DNA of 64,000 bases, from contig JBAIAC010000133.1 in the NCBI GenBank assembly GCA_037349315.1, positions 1,116,001 through 1,180,000 on the forward strand. The letters run 5' to 3'. This document shows positions 33,724 through 45,099 of the stretch, one piece after another. The translations under genes and the position numbers were made by a program. How positions within the stretch are numbered: position 1 is the stretch's first letter; each line of letters starts with the position of its first letter. The notes under the pieces were generated by a model. That model was not told the origin of the DNA. It did no database searches and was given only the letters and a program-made list of their open reading frames with translations. Source of the DNA: Chelydra serpentina (lineage: Eukaryota; Chordata; Testudines; Chelydridae).

Positions 33724-34189
33724 GAGATGGCTGAAGATGACTTTTAGAAATGTGCTTTAAAATCTTGCTGTTTCCATGGTCTGAGTCACTCAAGAGGACC
33801 CTTCCTTGGACGAGACTACGCCTTGAACATCATCCAGGAAAAGCAACACCAGTATCCCCTTCTGCCTGAGAAGAGCCACCAAAATGACAAGGACTTCCGT
33901 GAACGCTCAAGGTGCGGATGAGAGACCAAAAGGCAGCACTTTGTAGTGGAAATGATTGTCCCCATTGTTAATCGCAGAAATCCCATGTGAGTCTGGTGAA
34001 TTGACACATGAAGGTCAGTATTCCTCAAGTCAACTGATGTAAGGTAAACCCCGGGGGCAGATTGCCACCACTATCAACTTCAAAGTCTCCATCTTGAATG
34101 TGGTTATCCTGATAAACTTTTGCAGGTGAGTTAAGCCCAACACCATACAGGGCACAGTCAACCTGCAAAGAGCAGGGTCCCATTAACCC
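33724..34189. other. Intergenic stretch, partly an inverted module segment
   Basis: 33724-33850 is the reverse complement of 9600-9730 (GAGATGGCTGAAGATGACT end, then CACTCAAGAG and ATCATCCAGGAAA). The rest to 34189 has nothing identified. Confidence 0.5.
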
Positions 34190-35020
34190 GGCAGGTGTCG
34201 ACACGCAGCATAAGCTGGATTTGCTCTGCCTGGCAGTTGTCACATGGCTGATTCACAGCAGAACTGGGGTCTGGTTATTCCAGGCATTTCTGGGCCCTTC
34301 TCTACTAACTTCTCTCTTCCTCTGATTGCCCGTGCAGTGTTCTTCCCGAGAAGCCGGCCCAGGAAGCTGCCTTTTGATTATGCTTTTCCTTTCTATGCAT
34401 GAAAACCTCGTGAGCAGGGCCTATAGCTCTAGCGCCCTCTGGGGACAAGTCAGAGAAACGGCTATCACCTCAAGAAGAGACCAATTTTCTCCTAATTTTC
34501 TCGGGCAACTTCTTGAACACCTGTTCTCAATTTACTCCTTCGGGGAGGTGGGGATTGCAAACCTGAGTTGGATGAGGAGTCATATGAATTGCTTTTGCTA
34601 ACAGCGACAAAGGGTCCTGTGGCACCTTATAGACTAACAGAGGTATTGGAGCATAAGCTAAGAAGTGGGTATTCACCCACGAAAGCTTATGCTCCAATAC
34701 TTCTGTTAGTCTAAAAGGTGCCACAGGACCCTTTGTCGCTTCTACAGATCCAGACTAACACGGCTACCCCTCTGATACTTTTGCTAACAGGCGTCTCTTT
34801 TTCTTTGCCCTTTAGAAGCCTGTAAAGGGACACTGCAGCTGCCACCTAGGGCTCACAAGATGGCAGCCTCTGAGATGAAGGGACTTTTGGCACCAAATTC
34901 AGAAGCCTCCTATCCCACGAGTGAATTTTTTTCCTTAGAGGAATTCCTTTCTTCTTTCCCCCCTATGCAGAATTCCTGACTTCCCCTGGGGCTGAGGGTT
35001 GGAGACCGAACTGTCAGATG
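34190..35020 (+). repeat. Intergenic block K, second copy
   Basis: Counterpart of 9890-10690, interrupted by the palindromic Penelope-like insertion at 34605-34777. Without that insertion the sequence GCTTTTGCTAACAGGCG matches GCTTCTGCTAACAGGCA at about 10457, giving an empty-site comparison. Confidence 0.6.
34605..34777. mobile_element. Head-to-head Penelope-like repeat
   Basis: Two inverted arms meet at about 34659. The left arm breaks inside the ribozyme-like part (GCATAAGCT), and the right arm keeps GTGGGT-attc-ACCCAC, GAAA and GC-TTAT-GC. It ends with CAGACTAACACGGCTACC. A 13-bp duplication CTTTTGCTAACAG stands at 34592-34604 and 34778-34790. Block K's other copy is the empty site. Confidence 0.7.
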
Positions 35021-35029
35021 AGGGAAGGG

Positions 35030-35475
35030 AATGTAGCCCTTACTGAAATTCTTCATACTTTCCTGTATGTCATTCTGCAAGTATACACAGCACTTCTCAT
35101 TCGCATTAAAATCATCCTGCATCATACTGTTGGCCTTCTGGTTTTGCTTTCACTTCCATTCCTTATTTACAAACCTCCATTCATTACTTATGAATTTAGC
35201 TTTGTGCAGAGTGCTACTAAAACTCTGAAGTCAGATGCTAATCAGGTCCCTTAAATGGTGAATAGTATTATGTAGGCCCCCTGACTAGGGTGAATTTCAC
35301 CTTCGTTACACGTTTCAGGACTCATGTTATTGTGCAGCAATTCTTCTACCTGGAGAGCTTTGGTTACACCCGCTTCTGGCTAGAAAGTGGGAGAGGTATA
35401 GGTAACAAATATGCTTAGAATGGTTAATAATTATTAATTCTTCCTGCCCTTCAAATATCAGAAAAAACTATACAG
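35030..35475 (+). pseudogene. Orphan beta-protein gene 3' end, no coding exon
   Basis: GTAGCCCTTACTGAAATTCT to TTAATTCTTCCTGCCCTTCAAA copies the 3' block of genes 2 and 3, including ATTAAA at 35105-35110. No core box or leader lies upstream. It is the 3' remnant of another lost gene copy. Confidence 0.72.
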
Positions 35476-36037
35476 CTCTGTTTAATCCAACATAGGGTCC
35501 CACCCAGTACTCAACTCCACCTAAAAAGAAAAGAAAATAAGAAAACAGTGAGTCACGTCATGTGAGACACTTTGTCTAAGGTTAGGAGATCCCATCCTCC
35601 AAAGAACAGAAACTAAGTATGTTTAAATATCAGCATTCTTAATTGCCTAGGCAAGAATCTCACAATTTTCATGTGGATAAAATTTCTTTTTCCCTCCTGG
35701 CTTAGCTATAAAGTACCCCAAAAGAGGGACACCCTGCTTTCTTATACAAAGTGGATCATGTGGCTTGTTCTAATGTAAGCCCTGGAAGATGGGAATGGTT
35801 ATATGCAATCTGAGAATGCATAGACCAGGTCCACTTGAATTAGAAGGCAGAGATTTGGTTTGTTCTCGTTGTAAATGATTGTTGCACTACAAAGGTGATA
35901 TGAATGATATAGCTCAAGAAGGAGAAAGGCATAATGAAGGTTATAAGCACCTACCCAAGGTATAACTTTGAAATATTCAAGGCAATTGCTTAAAAGCAGG
36001 AATATTGATTGATAGTTGGAATCAATAAAGAGAAATA
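35476..36037. other. Intergenic stretch downstream of the orphan 3' end
   Basis: The part 35930-36020 matches about 6730-6890, tying the two orphan 3' ends to one ancestral unit. No gene is seen. Confidence 0.45.
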
Positions 36038-36050
36038 CAGTCATTACAAT

Positions 36051-36431
36051 AAAAAGAACAGGAGGACTTGTGGCATCTTAGAGATGAACACATTTATTTC
36101 AGCATAAGCTTTCGTAGGCTATAGCCCACTTCATCGGATGCATAGAATGGAACACACAGAAGCAAGATGTATATACACACACAGAAAACTTGGAAGCTGC
36201 CATACCAATTCTAAGAGGCTATTTAATTTAGATGAGCTATTATCAGCTTCCAAGTTTTCTGTGTGTATATATACACACATCTTACTTCTGTGTGTTCCAT
36301 TCTATCCATCCAATGAAGTGGGCTGTAGCCTACGAAAGCTTATGCTGAAATAAATTTGCTCATCTCTAAGGTGCCACAAGTACTCCTGTTCTTTTTACGG
36401 ATACAGACTAACATGGCTGCTACTGTGAAAC
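36051..36431. mobile_element. Head-to-head Penelope-like repeat, 381 bp
   Basis: The left arm (minus) and right arm (plus) mirror each other around a single-copy centre of about 55 bp. The minus arm has CCGATGA (36131-36137), a GTGGG..CCTAC stem and GAAA (36110-36113), a hammerhead-like core with one changed base. It ends with CAGACTAACATGGCTGCTAC. A 13-bp duplication CAGTCATTACAAT is at 36038-36050 and 36432-36444. A short (TA/CA) tract lies in each arm. Confidence 0.72.
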
Positions 36432-36444
36432 CAGTCATTACAAT

Positions 36445-36964
36445 GAATAACTATAAAAAACCTGGGAGAAGAAAAGGTTTGCAGAAATTTGTTGTCGTGC
36501 ACTATCGCCATCTGCTGGACATCAGAGAAACTAAGGGCTGAAAGAAGAGAGCAATTTGGAAAGTGTCCCATAGAGACCAGAAGGTGGCCACCTTCAGTGA
36601 ACACTGAAACCGGGGTCTGAAACACCAGGTCACTTGTGGCTCTTCAAGATTCCTGAAAATATTCCACTCATATCCAGAAGTCTTTGAAAACAGTATTCCC
36701 CCTCTCTTGGGGTCTAATTTGTTAAACATTGCTCAGCTCCCCAGAAAGAGTCAGCTTTTCACTCACCCCCTAGGTCCTGGGGCCCCCAGGCCTCCTTCCT
36801 GGGTCTGTGTGGGTCAAGCCCTGGCTTCCCAGTCTGCAAACTCTCTTCTTTAGTTCAAGGTTTTCCACAGCCCTCCTTCTGGGACTATATCATGGCAGAG
36901 TCCCAATCTTTCCATGACCCACTTGGGGTGGTGTAAGAACCACCCCCATGATTAGTTTGGATGG
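36445..36964. other. Intergenic stretch, no gene seen
   Basis: GCACTATCGCCATCTGCTGGA (36498) matches about 6953, part of the older duplicated flank. Nothing else is identified. Confidence 0.4.
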
Positions 36965-38320
36965 GCATAAGACTGCATAAGAGCTGCCATACAGGGTCAG
37001 ACCATGGTCCACCTAGCCCACTATCCTGTCTCCAAGAGTGGCCTGTACATATACAGAATAGGGCAATTATGGATTGATCCACCCTTGTCTTCCACTCCCA
37101 GCTTCTGGCAATCAGAAGTATAGGATTGCCCCTAGCATGGGGTTGCATCCCTAACCACCTTAGCTAATAGCCATTGATGAACCCATCCTCTATGAACTTA
37201 TACAGTTGGAACCCAGTTATACTTTTAGCCAAAATAATATCCCACAGCAATGAGTTCCACAGGTTGACTGTGAAATGTGTGAAAAAGTACTTCCTCTTGT
37301 TTGTGTTGAATCTTCTGCTAATTAATTTCAATGGATGATCCCTGATTTTTCTATTGTGTGAAAGGGTAAATAACACTTCCCTATTTCATTTTTCACACCA
37401 GTCATGATTTTATAGATCTCTGTCATATCATCCCTTAGTTGTTTCTTTTCTAAGCTGAACAGTTCTAACTTTTTAGTGTTGGTCCCAGGATATTAGAGAG
37501 ACAAGGTGGGTGAGGTAATATCTTTTATCGGGCCAACTTCTGTTGGTGAAAGAGACAAGTTTCAGAAGTGCTCTGTGTAGCTCAAAGGCTTGTCTCTTTC
37601 ACCGACAGAAGTTGGTCCAATAAAAGATATCCCCTCACCCACCTTGTGTCTCTCATCTTTTTAGTCTCTTCTCAGATGGAAGCTGTTCCATACCCTTGAT
37701 CATCTTTGTTCCCCTTCTCTGAACCCTTTCCGGTTCCTCTATAACCCTTTTGAGATGGAATGACAAGACCTGGACACAGTATTTAAGGCGTGGGTAAACC
37801 ATGGATTTACATAGTGACATATGAGATTTTCGGTATTATTTTCTATACCTTTCCTAATAGTTCCTAACATACTGACAGGTGTGGGGTTTTTTTGTTTGTT
37901 TGTTTTTTGGTGGCTGTCGTGCATGGAGTGGAAGTTATCAGAGAACTATCCACAGGAACTCCGAGATCTCTTTCTTGGGTGGTAACAGCTAATGTAGAAC
38001 CTATCATTGTATATGTGTAGTTGGGATTCTGTTTTCTAATGTGCATTACTCTGCATTTTTCAATTCTGAAATTAATCTGCCATTGTGTTGCCCAGTCAAC
38101 CAGTTTTGTGAGATTCCCCAGTAATTCCTCACGGTCTGGCTTTGCAATTAGCTATCTTGAATAATTTTATACCAGCTGCAAACCACCTCATTGTTCACCT
38201 CCTTTTCCAGATCATTAATGAACATGCTGACCGGCACTGGTCCCAGAACATTGGGGGACCTCGTTATTTACCTTTCTCCATTGTGAAACCTGACCATTTA
38301 TTCCTACCCTTTGATCAGGA
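36965..38320 (-). mobile_element. CR1-group LINE, old, split by a Penelope-like insertion
   Basis: CATACAGGGTCAGACCATGG and GTCCACCTAGCCCACTATCC begin the reverse-oriented 3' end. Later segments (GAGTTCCACAGGTTGACTGT and TGTGCATTACTCTGCATTT) follow CR1 order as at 12991-14162. Frames are broken throughout. Confidence 0.82.
37478..37656. mobile_element. Head-to-head Penelope-like repeat, second family
   Basis: Inverted arms carry AGGTAATATCTTTTATCGGG and CCAATAAAAGATATCCCCTC around a centre with GTGTAGCTC. A 9-bp duplication CTTTTTAGT stands at 37469-37477 and 37657-37665. Related single arms lie at 49030-49120, 49485-49590 and 60700-60940. Confidence 0.65.
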
Positions 38321-39000
38321 CAGGCATGGCCCCATGCAAAGCTTCTCTTAACCATGGGCTCCAGTTACCCAGTGACAGGTACGGAACTGATCCCCCTTTT
38401 TGGCCTGCCTCTTGCCCCCAGATCTGGCATGTTTTCCCAGGGTGTTTCTCCAGACCCCAGAGATATGCATAGATGGGGAGAACATTTCCTCTACTAGCAG
38501 TGAATCCTCTAACATTCCTCAGAGCAGACATCCTCTCTCAGCAAGATCAAGACTTGAGAACCCCGTGCCAATACTCTCTGGCAAAAGGAATCAGTAGAGA
38601 GATTCTTTTCCCAGTAGTTTGCCACTCAGTGTGATTACGCTGGAGTGCCATTCTCCCAACACATCCCGATGGGAGCGGAGCAGCAGGTTTCACCCCTCAC
38701 CTCTCAGAGACATCTACATGTTCAAAGACCATCAGACAGCTACCAGCAGGGAGAAATCCTCCTCCCTCATAGTGGCTGCTACTTCCCCATTCTCCCAAGC
38801 TTTGTCTTTTTTTTGCTATAAATTATCACTAGCACATGAGGTGACCTGGGGGTATGACACTCAAAAGGTGACTCATGTTTTCTCTGAGGCGCTAAAGTCA
38901 CCCTTTTCTACAAAGTCTACTTGGTTTTCCTCCACAATAGGATTACACTCATGTTGCTCACTCATTTAATAAAGCTGCAACCATTTTCCCATAAATTATC
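38321..39000. other. Intergenic stretch, nothing identified
   Basis: No repeat or gene is recognised. The open frame at 38619-38969 (about 116 codons) lacks any domain and has no frame-keeping paralogue. Confidence 0.4.
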
Positions 39001-40620
39001 CTTAAATTATGAGGTGTGTTTCTGGGGATCCCCTGGGCAATGATACTTAATGGGGATGTTCTCCAGTTTCCTAAGAACAAAGAATTTCAAAGCGCTTCAC
39101 AAACATTCATTAATGCCTTACACATGCAAAGTGTTCTATTATTATAAGATTGAAAATACATTACTGAATTTAGACTCGCCAGTCCTGAGTAATAGCATCA
39201 CTTTAAATATGTGGGTCAAAGTAATTTATGTCATTCCCCTAATGAGGTCATGATTTACACCCTCAGAATTCAGGATTCTTTTATTTTTCATTTAAATCTT
39301 GCTTTGCTTTTTTTCTTTTCCATAAACATTCCTTTTTAAAGCTTAGGAGTCAGATCCTTAACTGGCGCAAATCAGTACGTCTCCATCAACTTCAGTGATT
39401 GATTTTTAACTAGCAGAGGCTCTAGCATTATATTTCAAATAATATTTTCCTAAGATACTCCAACTCTATGAGTGACTCGTTTTCCCTTCTTCTGTTGTCT
39501 ATAAGGATGGTGGTCTCTGTTTTGTAGCATGTCTACTCATTTATTCATCTAGCTGCCTGGTGTCTCCCGATTCCTTTGATCATCAGTCACCTCCCATCTC
39601 CCTATGGATGTAGCTCTGGTACATAAAGGTTGGGAGAGGATGGATGGTCTGTTGCTTAAGACTTGAGGCTTCTTTGAGGATCTGGGCCAGAGAGGTTAAG
39701 ACAGAGTTTCCATAGTGACTAGTTACTTTGAGCTTTGGACTGGAGCCGCCTTAAAGGGGCCTGGGTTTTCACAGTATGGGTGCTTAGCAATGTCTGAAAA
39801 AACAGGCTCGTTAAAGTGTCCCTAGCTTGGCAACTCAATTTTCTTGTTGGTTTTTAATGTCTGGGCTCTGCATTTATCCACAGATTCCCAGAGCGATCTT
39901 GGGCAAATCAATAACCTCTTTACTCTTCCATCTCCCCAGATGTGACATGGAGCTAAGCCATTCCCCTTCTGCCCCCTCACCTGCTACACAAGAGTATGTT
40001 ACTCCATTTAGTGACCCTTTGTGTATTCCCAATACCCACAAGAACTCTACATCTGTCAGGAATTAACACACTGCCATTTCCCAAAGAGCAGTCCAACTCA
40101 CAATCCACAGGTTAAAGGTCAATTCCTCTTTAACAAACCACTTGCAAAAGATGATCCTGATTTTAAAAAAAAAATAGCTTGCAGAAATGTGAGTAGTTTG
40201 TAAGCAGGGGTGCTAACTGTCTTCTAATTCATTAGTTTCTTAAAGATTAGGTTTGTACTACGGTACACTTCCAAGGCCAGTTAGACCACAGGTGTGCTGA
40301 GACCACTGTCTACCATGCTGACTAATATTGTCTCATTGTTTCCTTGAACTTCCCCGTACATTTGTATCCCTCTTTTAGATTATAAACTCTTTGGGACAGC
40401 GACTGGTTTTTTAGTTCTGTGTTTGTACAGCTGCTAGCCCCAGGTGTCCTGCTCCATAATTAAGGATCCTATGTGCTATGGTAAAATATGAATAATAAAT
40501 GTATAAATGGTTACTATTTTATTTGGGAAAGCATAGCTATGATGTTGACTGCCATTGCTTTTTCTTTGCTGTTTGCGTCATGAGAGAATTGCATGCTGAT
40601 TTTCACCTGTTTCCACCTGT
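39001..40620 (+). repeat. Upstream module copy E, no gene attached
   Basis: The part 39055-39440 has AAGAATTTCAAAGCGCTTCA, CATTCATTAATG, ACACATGCAAAGTGTTCT and CATTCCCCTAATGAGGTCAT. A MIR-like word (ATCTTGGGCAAATCAATAA) is at about 39896. No promoter follows before module F. Confidence 0.6.
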
Positions 40621-42963
40621 TGCAGGTTTTGGGTGGACATCATCTTCAGAGAGTGGTACATTCATTCAACTGTTTGGGGCAGGATAGTGAGGAGGGACGG
40701 GGACCTATCTCCCAGAATTTTTGCTTCGTGTGTACCTGGGACCAAAGGACTGACCAGCAGCGACGGGGTGACGCCTGCCCTGCAGTGATGTCTCTCATCA
40801 TCACTACCAGGGGATGCAGTGTGACTTTGGGCAAACAGACCTGGGTGTGCCAAATGGTACCTGAGGCTGAGGAAACATGTTGCCCTTAGCATCTGCCAGT
40901 CAGGACAAAAGGTGGCTCGTACTCAGAGGATGAGCTAAAAATTATCCTTTGTTGCAAAATCTTCGTTTCTTTACATGCTTGTTGTCTGCCCATTAGACAA
41001 AGTTGAAAACTTTTCCACAAATTATCCCTACATTATTATGTCTCCCTGTCAGGATCATCTGGACAAATTACTCTTATTGGGAAATTCTGAGGTTTCTCCA
41101 GAACAAAGGATTTCAAACATTCATTAATGGTTGATGCATGCAAAGGTTTGTATTATGCTACTAGTCAAAGCAGGTGACTGGAGTTAGAGGCTCAAGGACA
41201 ACGGAGTAATAGCGTCCCATTAAAATGTGTGTCAAGGTCACGCATGTCATTCCTCTAATCAGTCATGAGTCATAACCTCAGAACTCAGAGTTCTTGTTTT
41301 TTTCATTAAAAATAGCTTTGAATTTATTTTAATAAATATTCCTTTTTAAAACGTATATCCCAGACCTCTGCTGGTGCCAACTGGCAATACTCCATCGACT
41401 TCAATGACCCTATCCTGATTTATGCTATTTCGGAATCTGGCCCGATGTATGATATATCTTCCTATGGGACTTCAGCTTTATCAGGGACTTATTGTACCTT
41501 TATGCTATAAAAGGATGGTGTCTCACTTTTGTAGAATATCTGCACTTTTATTTAACAGTCTGCCAGTCGTCTGCTTGAGATTACCTTTGCCTTCAACCAT
41601 CTTTCACCTGCCTATGGATTTGAGAGGTGGCTAAGACATGAGACTCGCAGAAATGAAAGCCAAAAAGTTTTTAAAAATTGACTAGTAACTTTGGCCCCCT
41701 TTGAAACACCTTATAGAGGCCTGGTTTCAAAGGGTGGGTCTGAACAAAACAGGTTCTTTAAGGGTGTCTCCACTTTGGTAACCAAAATCTCTGGTCACTT
41801 TTGAAAATCTTGGCTTAGGCTTAAGCCATAGAATTTGTGAGTGATCATGGTCAAATCAAGAAGCTCTCCCCTCTTCCCATAGCATTAAACTCATCTGTTC
41901 TCCCCCTTAGCTCCCTTGTGCTCTACACAGACTTGCATGGAAGTGGGGGGAAAGGCCAACAAACCCTGACGGCCTCTTTGGATGGATGCCAGATGCTCCA
42001 GGCCTCTCCCAAATTTGAGGGAGCTGCATACCTCCCTCCCCAGAGCCTGAGATGATGGAGGCATAAAGCTCTTCACATGGGACTATATTTATTTGGACCA
42101 GGATGGTGAGTAGGGAAGGGTATATTTCTCCCAGAATAATGGGATTCATGTGTATCCAGGATTAAAAAACTCACTGGTAGAGACTACACAGAATCCATCC
42201 CAGTGGTGGCTCTAACTCTGTCTAATAGAGTTGAGGATAATATGGTGCAAGCAATGTGCCCAGATTTCTGTTGGCTCATTTCACAGCCTGCCCCCCCTTG
42301 ACAAAACACCTTATTTCTCTCTCTCCTGAGCACTGTATCTAATCCGATAGGGTGAAATTAACCCTGTGCAGAGGGCTTACACAAGGTTTATGCACCACCT
42401 AATTTCTATTTAAGCACTATTTTTCAAGGCTAAAGTGGGACTTAAATAGTGCATCTGTGTAGGAATGAATTGCTACTCGTATAGCTGAGTTCAAAGACAA
42501 TTGACCTCATTGGAAAGATGCCCATGCGTTTCTATGGGTATTCTACTAGACCAATAATAAATAGTTAGGGGTAGAACTAATAAAACACAGAGGCTGACTT
42601 TCATCTATCTTCAGAGTTACAAGGGTGAACTCCACTTTGTCCCCAACTAGACTGTAACCTGGATGTAAAGAACTAAAGTAGAATCCTGTGTATTGCAGTA
42701 GATTATACTATTGATGTTCCCCTGAACCATTCATGTTTTAAAGCTCATAAAAGAAGAAGAAAATAAATGAAACCTGCTTAGTTCCTGGCATAACTGAAAT
42801 GTGGTTAATGGATACCAGGAATTAATTTGCCACATAAAATTTTAAGATCAAAGAAACCTGCAGAGCATTATGTGCAAGCCATACTGTGTGAAGCTGAGAA
42901 TACACTAGCAGACAACAAACAGTAAGCAAGACAATTCCATCAGTGGTTGGAGTTAAGCATACA
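40621..42963 (+). repeat. Upstream module copy F, flank of gene 4
   Basis: The part 41090-41480 carries the motif series. The related blocks at 40670-40800 and 42090-42230 (GGATAGTGAGGAGGGACGGG, GGATGGTGAGTAGGGAAGGG) are two copies of one segment, also seen at 46670 and 49670. The pre-promoter block TTCAAGGCTAAAGTGGGACT is at about 42424. Confidence 0.6.
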
Positions 42964-43048
42964 GCATAATTTGTTTTGAAACTAATTAGGGCCTTTTGTG
43001 GAAAGTGTGTGTCAGATCCTCCAGGCTTCTCTGGGAAACAGGATAAAA
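42964..43048 (+). promoter_or_regulatory. Proximal promoter of gene 4 (variant TATA box 43042-43048)
   Basis: The TATA position reads GATAAAA. The shared blocks AATTTGTTTTGAAACTAATT (about 42968) and GTGTGTGTCAGATCCTCCAGG (about 43005) are present. A weaker TATA box fits the decayed coding exon. Confidence 0.65.
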
Positions 43049-43071
43049 GCACTCGCCAGTCAGGGCTCTTT

Positions 43072-43106
43072 TCTCCACTTCTCATCTATTTTCCTTAGTG
43101 AACCAG
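43072..43106 (+). other. Non-coding exon 1 of gene 4
   Basis: Start inferred from TATA spacing, end from the donor GTAAGT at 43107 (exon end GTGAACCAG). The ACTTCTCATC motif is partly kept. Intron 1 runs 43107-44594 (1488 bp). Confidence 0.7.
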
Positions 43107-43694
43107 GTAAGTCTATTTTGGTGAATTGTTCATTACTATTTAAATGTTAATTTAGTGATGGCTCTTAGCTTACAATTGAATCCTGCTCAAACACTATGTG
43201 AGTCTCGAAAATATTACGGGATTTCTTTGCACAACAATCTTTTTTGTAGTCATTCAGTTTCAGGCAGTGGTGCCTTGCAGGGCTTCAAAAATTAAGACTG
43301 GGGTTTTCAAAGCTATGTAAGTGTTTGGGACATTCATTTTAACGGGGCACTAGGTATCCAAATCCCTTAAACAGCTTTTTAAAATCTCAGTACTTTAATA
43401 TCCAGATCCTCAGATGTCTTCAATGGAGGTAAGTTGGCTTTCAGTTTCTGAGGAACTTGGCCCGAAATATTTCCATAAAACTAGAGATTGGCATTCTCTA
43501 GCGTTGAGATGCAACTCTATTGCTATTTTCAATGGAGGAGACTAGATCTATCAATAGCTAGCTACTAGGCAGATAGATATGAACCCAGAGTTTGGAAAGA
43601 ATATATTTAAATCCTCTTTCATCTGGTCAAAGGCAACTTTTACCTTAGGAGTGTTAGGAAGAAAATCCCCCTATGGATATTTTACTCCATAATG

Positions 43695-43795
43695 AAGTTC
43701 TCTCTGAAATGACAGACTATCTATCTGAGACAGGATACTGGTCTTGATGGACTACAGCACTGATTCTGTATAGCAACTCTTTAATTCTTATATGC
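43695..43795 (+). mobile_element. Old CR1 3' end in intron 1 of gene 4
   Basis: CTGAGACAGGATACTGGTCT with TTGATGGACTACAGCACTGA, then AATTCTTAT, resembles a decayed plus-oriented CR1-group tail. Confidence 0.5.
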
Positions 43796-44616
43796 AGAAA
43801 CAGCCATTTCAGATCTAGATCCTCAGTTTGTATAATTTGGTGTGGTTTCACTGAAGTGAAGTGAAGTGCCCTTACTGGACATGCGTATGAGGGTCTTGCC
43901 AGATTTCTAAGGACTCAAAATGTTTTGAGAACCTAGCTCTTAATCCTTGTGCATCAGAATCCCATCTGTAAAACTGAGATAATGAATACGTCTCCCATCC
44001 TTTGTCTGTCTCAGCTAATTAGTCTGTGCAGAGCCGGGACTCGCTCTTAATTTGTGTTTATAAATGGCCAGGAGCAGCCGTTACATCTTCAAAGAGCTAC
44101 TGGAATTCAAATTAGAAATAATACAACCACAACTAGAAGTGCCTGGGTTCTAGTCCAGGTTGTTCCATGGGCTCACAAAGTGACCTGGGGCAATCCTCTG
44201 TGTTTGGGTTCCTCCTTCTATTAAGCCTGGATAATAGCTACCCACCATTTCATAAGAGTGTTGTTTTAAAATTAACATAGAGCAGGGGAAAGGTTAATTG
44301 TTCTGGTAAGTGATAGGTAGCTTTCTTTAATAGTGTCTGAAGCTGTAAAAAGAACGGTAAGGAGTGACCAGGGAACAGAGTGGGAGGATGAGAGAGAGCA
44401 AAGGTTAATGAAACAAGGACTAGAATGAGCAAATGGGAGGCACTTGTAAGTAGGAACTAAGGAACCAAGTCATCTTTGTGCACCACTTTCTTCCTGTTTA
44501 TATGGCTCCATAACCATAGTATCTGAGCTTTGAATCTCTTACTCCAAAGACTTTTGTGCATTTTGTATATTCAATTTGAGATTGTGTGTTTCAGGTTTAA
44601 TCTCCATCACAGAAAG

Positions 44617-44886
44617 ATGTCTTGCTATGGCCTACGCAACATACCATGTGAGGTTCCACGCCCAACGCCAGATGCAGTCACCTACAATGAGCCTTGTGTC
44701 ATTCAGTGCCCTGACTCGATATTTGAGACTGACTCACCACCAGGCACTGCGATAATCCCTGGGCCAATTCTCACCACTTTCCCTCATTACTCTCTCGTGG
44801 AACCTTCAGCACTATTTGACATTGAGAGATCACTCTGCCCCAAAAGATTTCTCGGTTCTGAGGGTTTCATGAACTTGTATAATTAG
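44617..44886 (+). CDS. Short, decayed corneous beta-protein, gene 4, 89 aa
   Basis: The leader, acceptor (TTTCAG, exon 2 from 44595) and ATG are intact. Residues 23-31 keep YNEPCVIQC. The core region (about 31-65) has kept PGPILTTF but replaced the central valine stretch with DSPPGTAI, which should weaken the beta sheet. The protein stops at 89 aa without the Gly/Tyr tail. Sequence matching the paralogous C-terminus continues after the stop: CATGTTGAACCCAGAAGGAC at about 44968 corresponds to CATGTTAAACCCAGCAGGAA in gene 2 but in another frame. Either a shortened gene or a pseudogene in decay; the variant TATA box favours the latter. Confidence 0.72.
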   Translation: MSCYGLRNIPCEVPRPTPDAVTYNEPCVIQCPDSIFETDSPPGTAIIPGPILTTFPHYSLVEPSALFDIERSLCPKRFLGSEGFMNLYN

Positions 44887-44975
44887 AGTTTGCCATCCTT
44901 TGAAACCAGATCCTAGAATCCTTATTCTTTCCAACTGCCCAATACATTCTGCTCTGTAAACTGTGAGCATGTTGA
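44887..44975 (+). pseudogene. Former C-terminal coding tail of gene 4
   Basis: This lies between the present stop and TGTTGA at 44970-44975, which aligns with the TGTTAA end of gene 2. It is out of frame with the present CDS (offset 2) and contains no Gly repeat. It marks where the ancestral frame ended. Confidence 0.5.
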
Positions 44976-45099
44976 ACCCAGAAGGACTATCCAGGATGCA
45001 AATAACCTGGAAATGAAAAGTAAGATACAGATTCATGGCTGAGCTCAGGCACAATGAGTTTCAGAACTGCTGAGCACCCTCAACTTCAATTCAAGTCAA

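Noticed and set aside
33305..33734. Pro-rich frames of 85 and 137 codons
   Set aside because: They follow from the C-rich segment and run into the MITE; no family resemblance.
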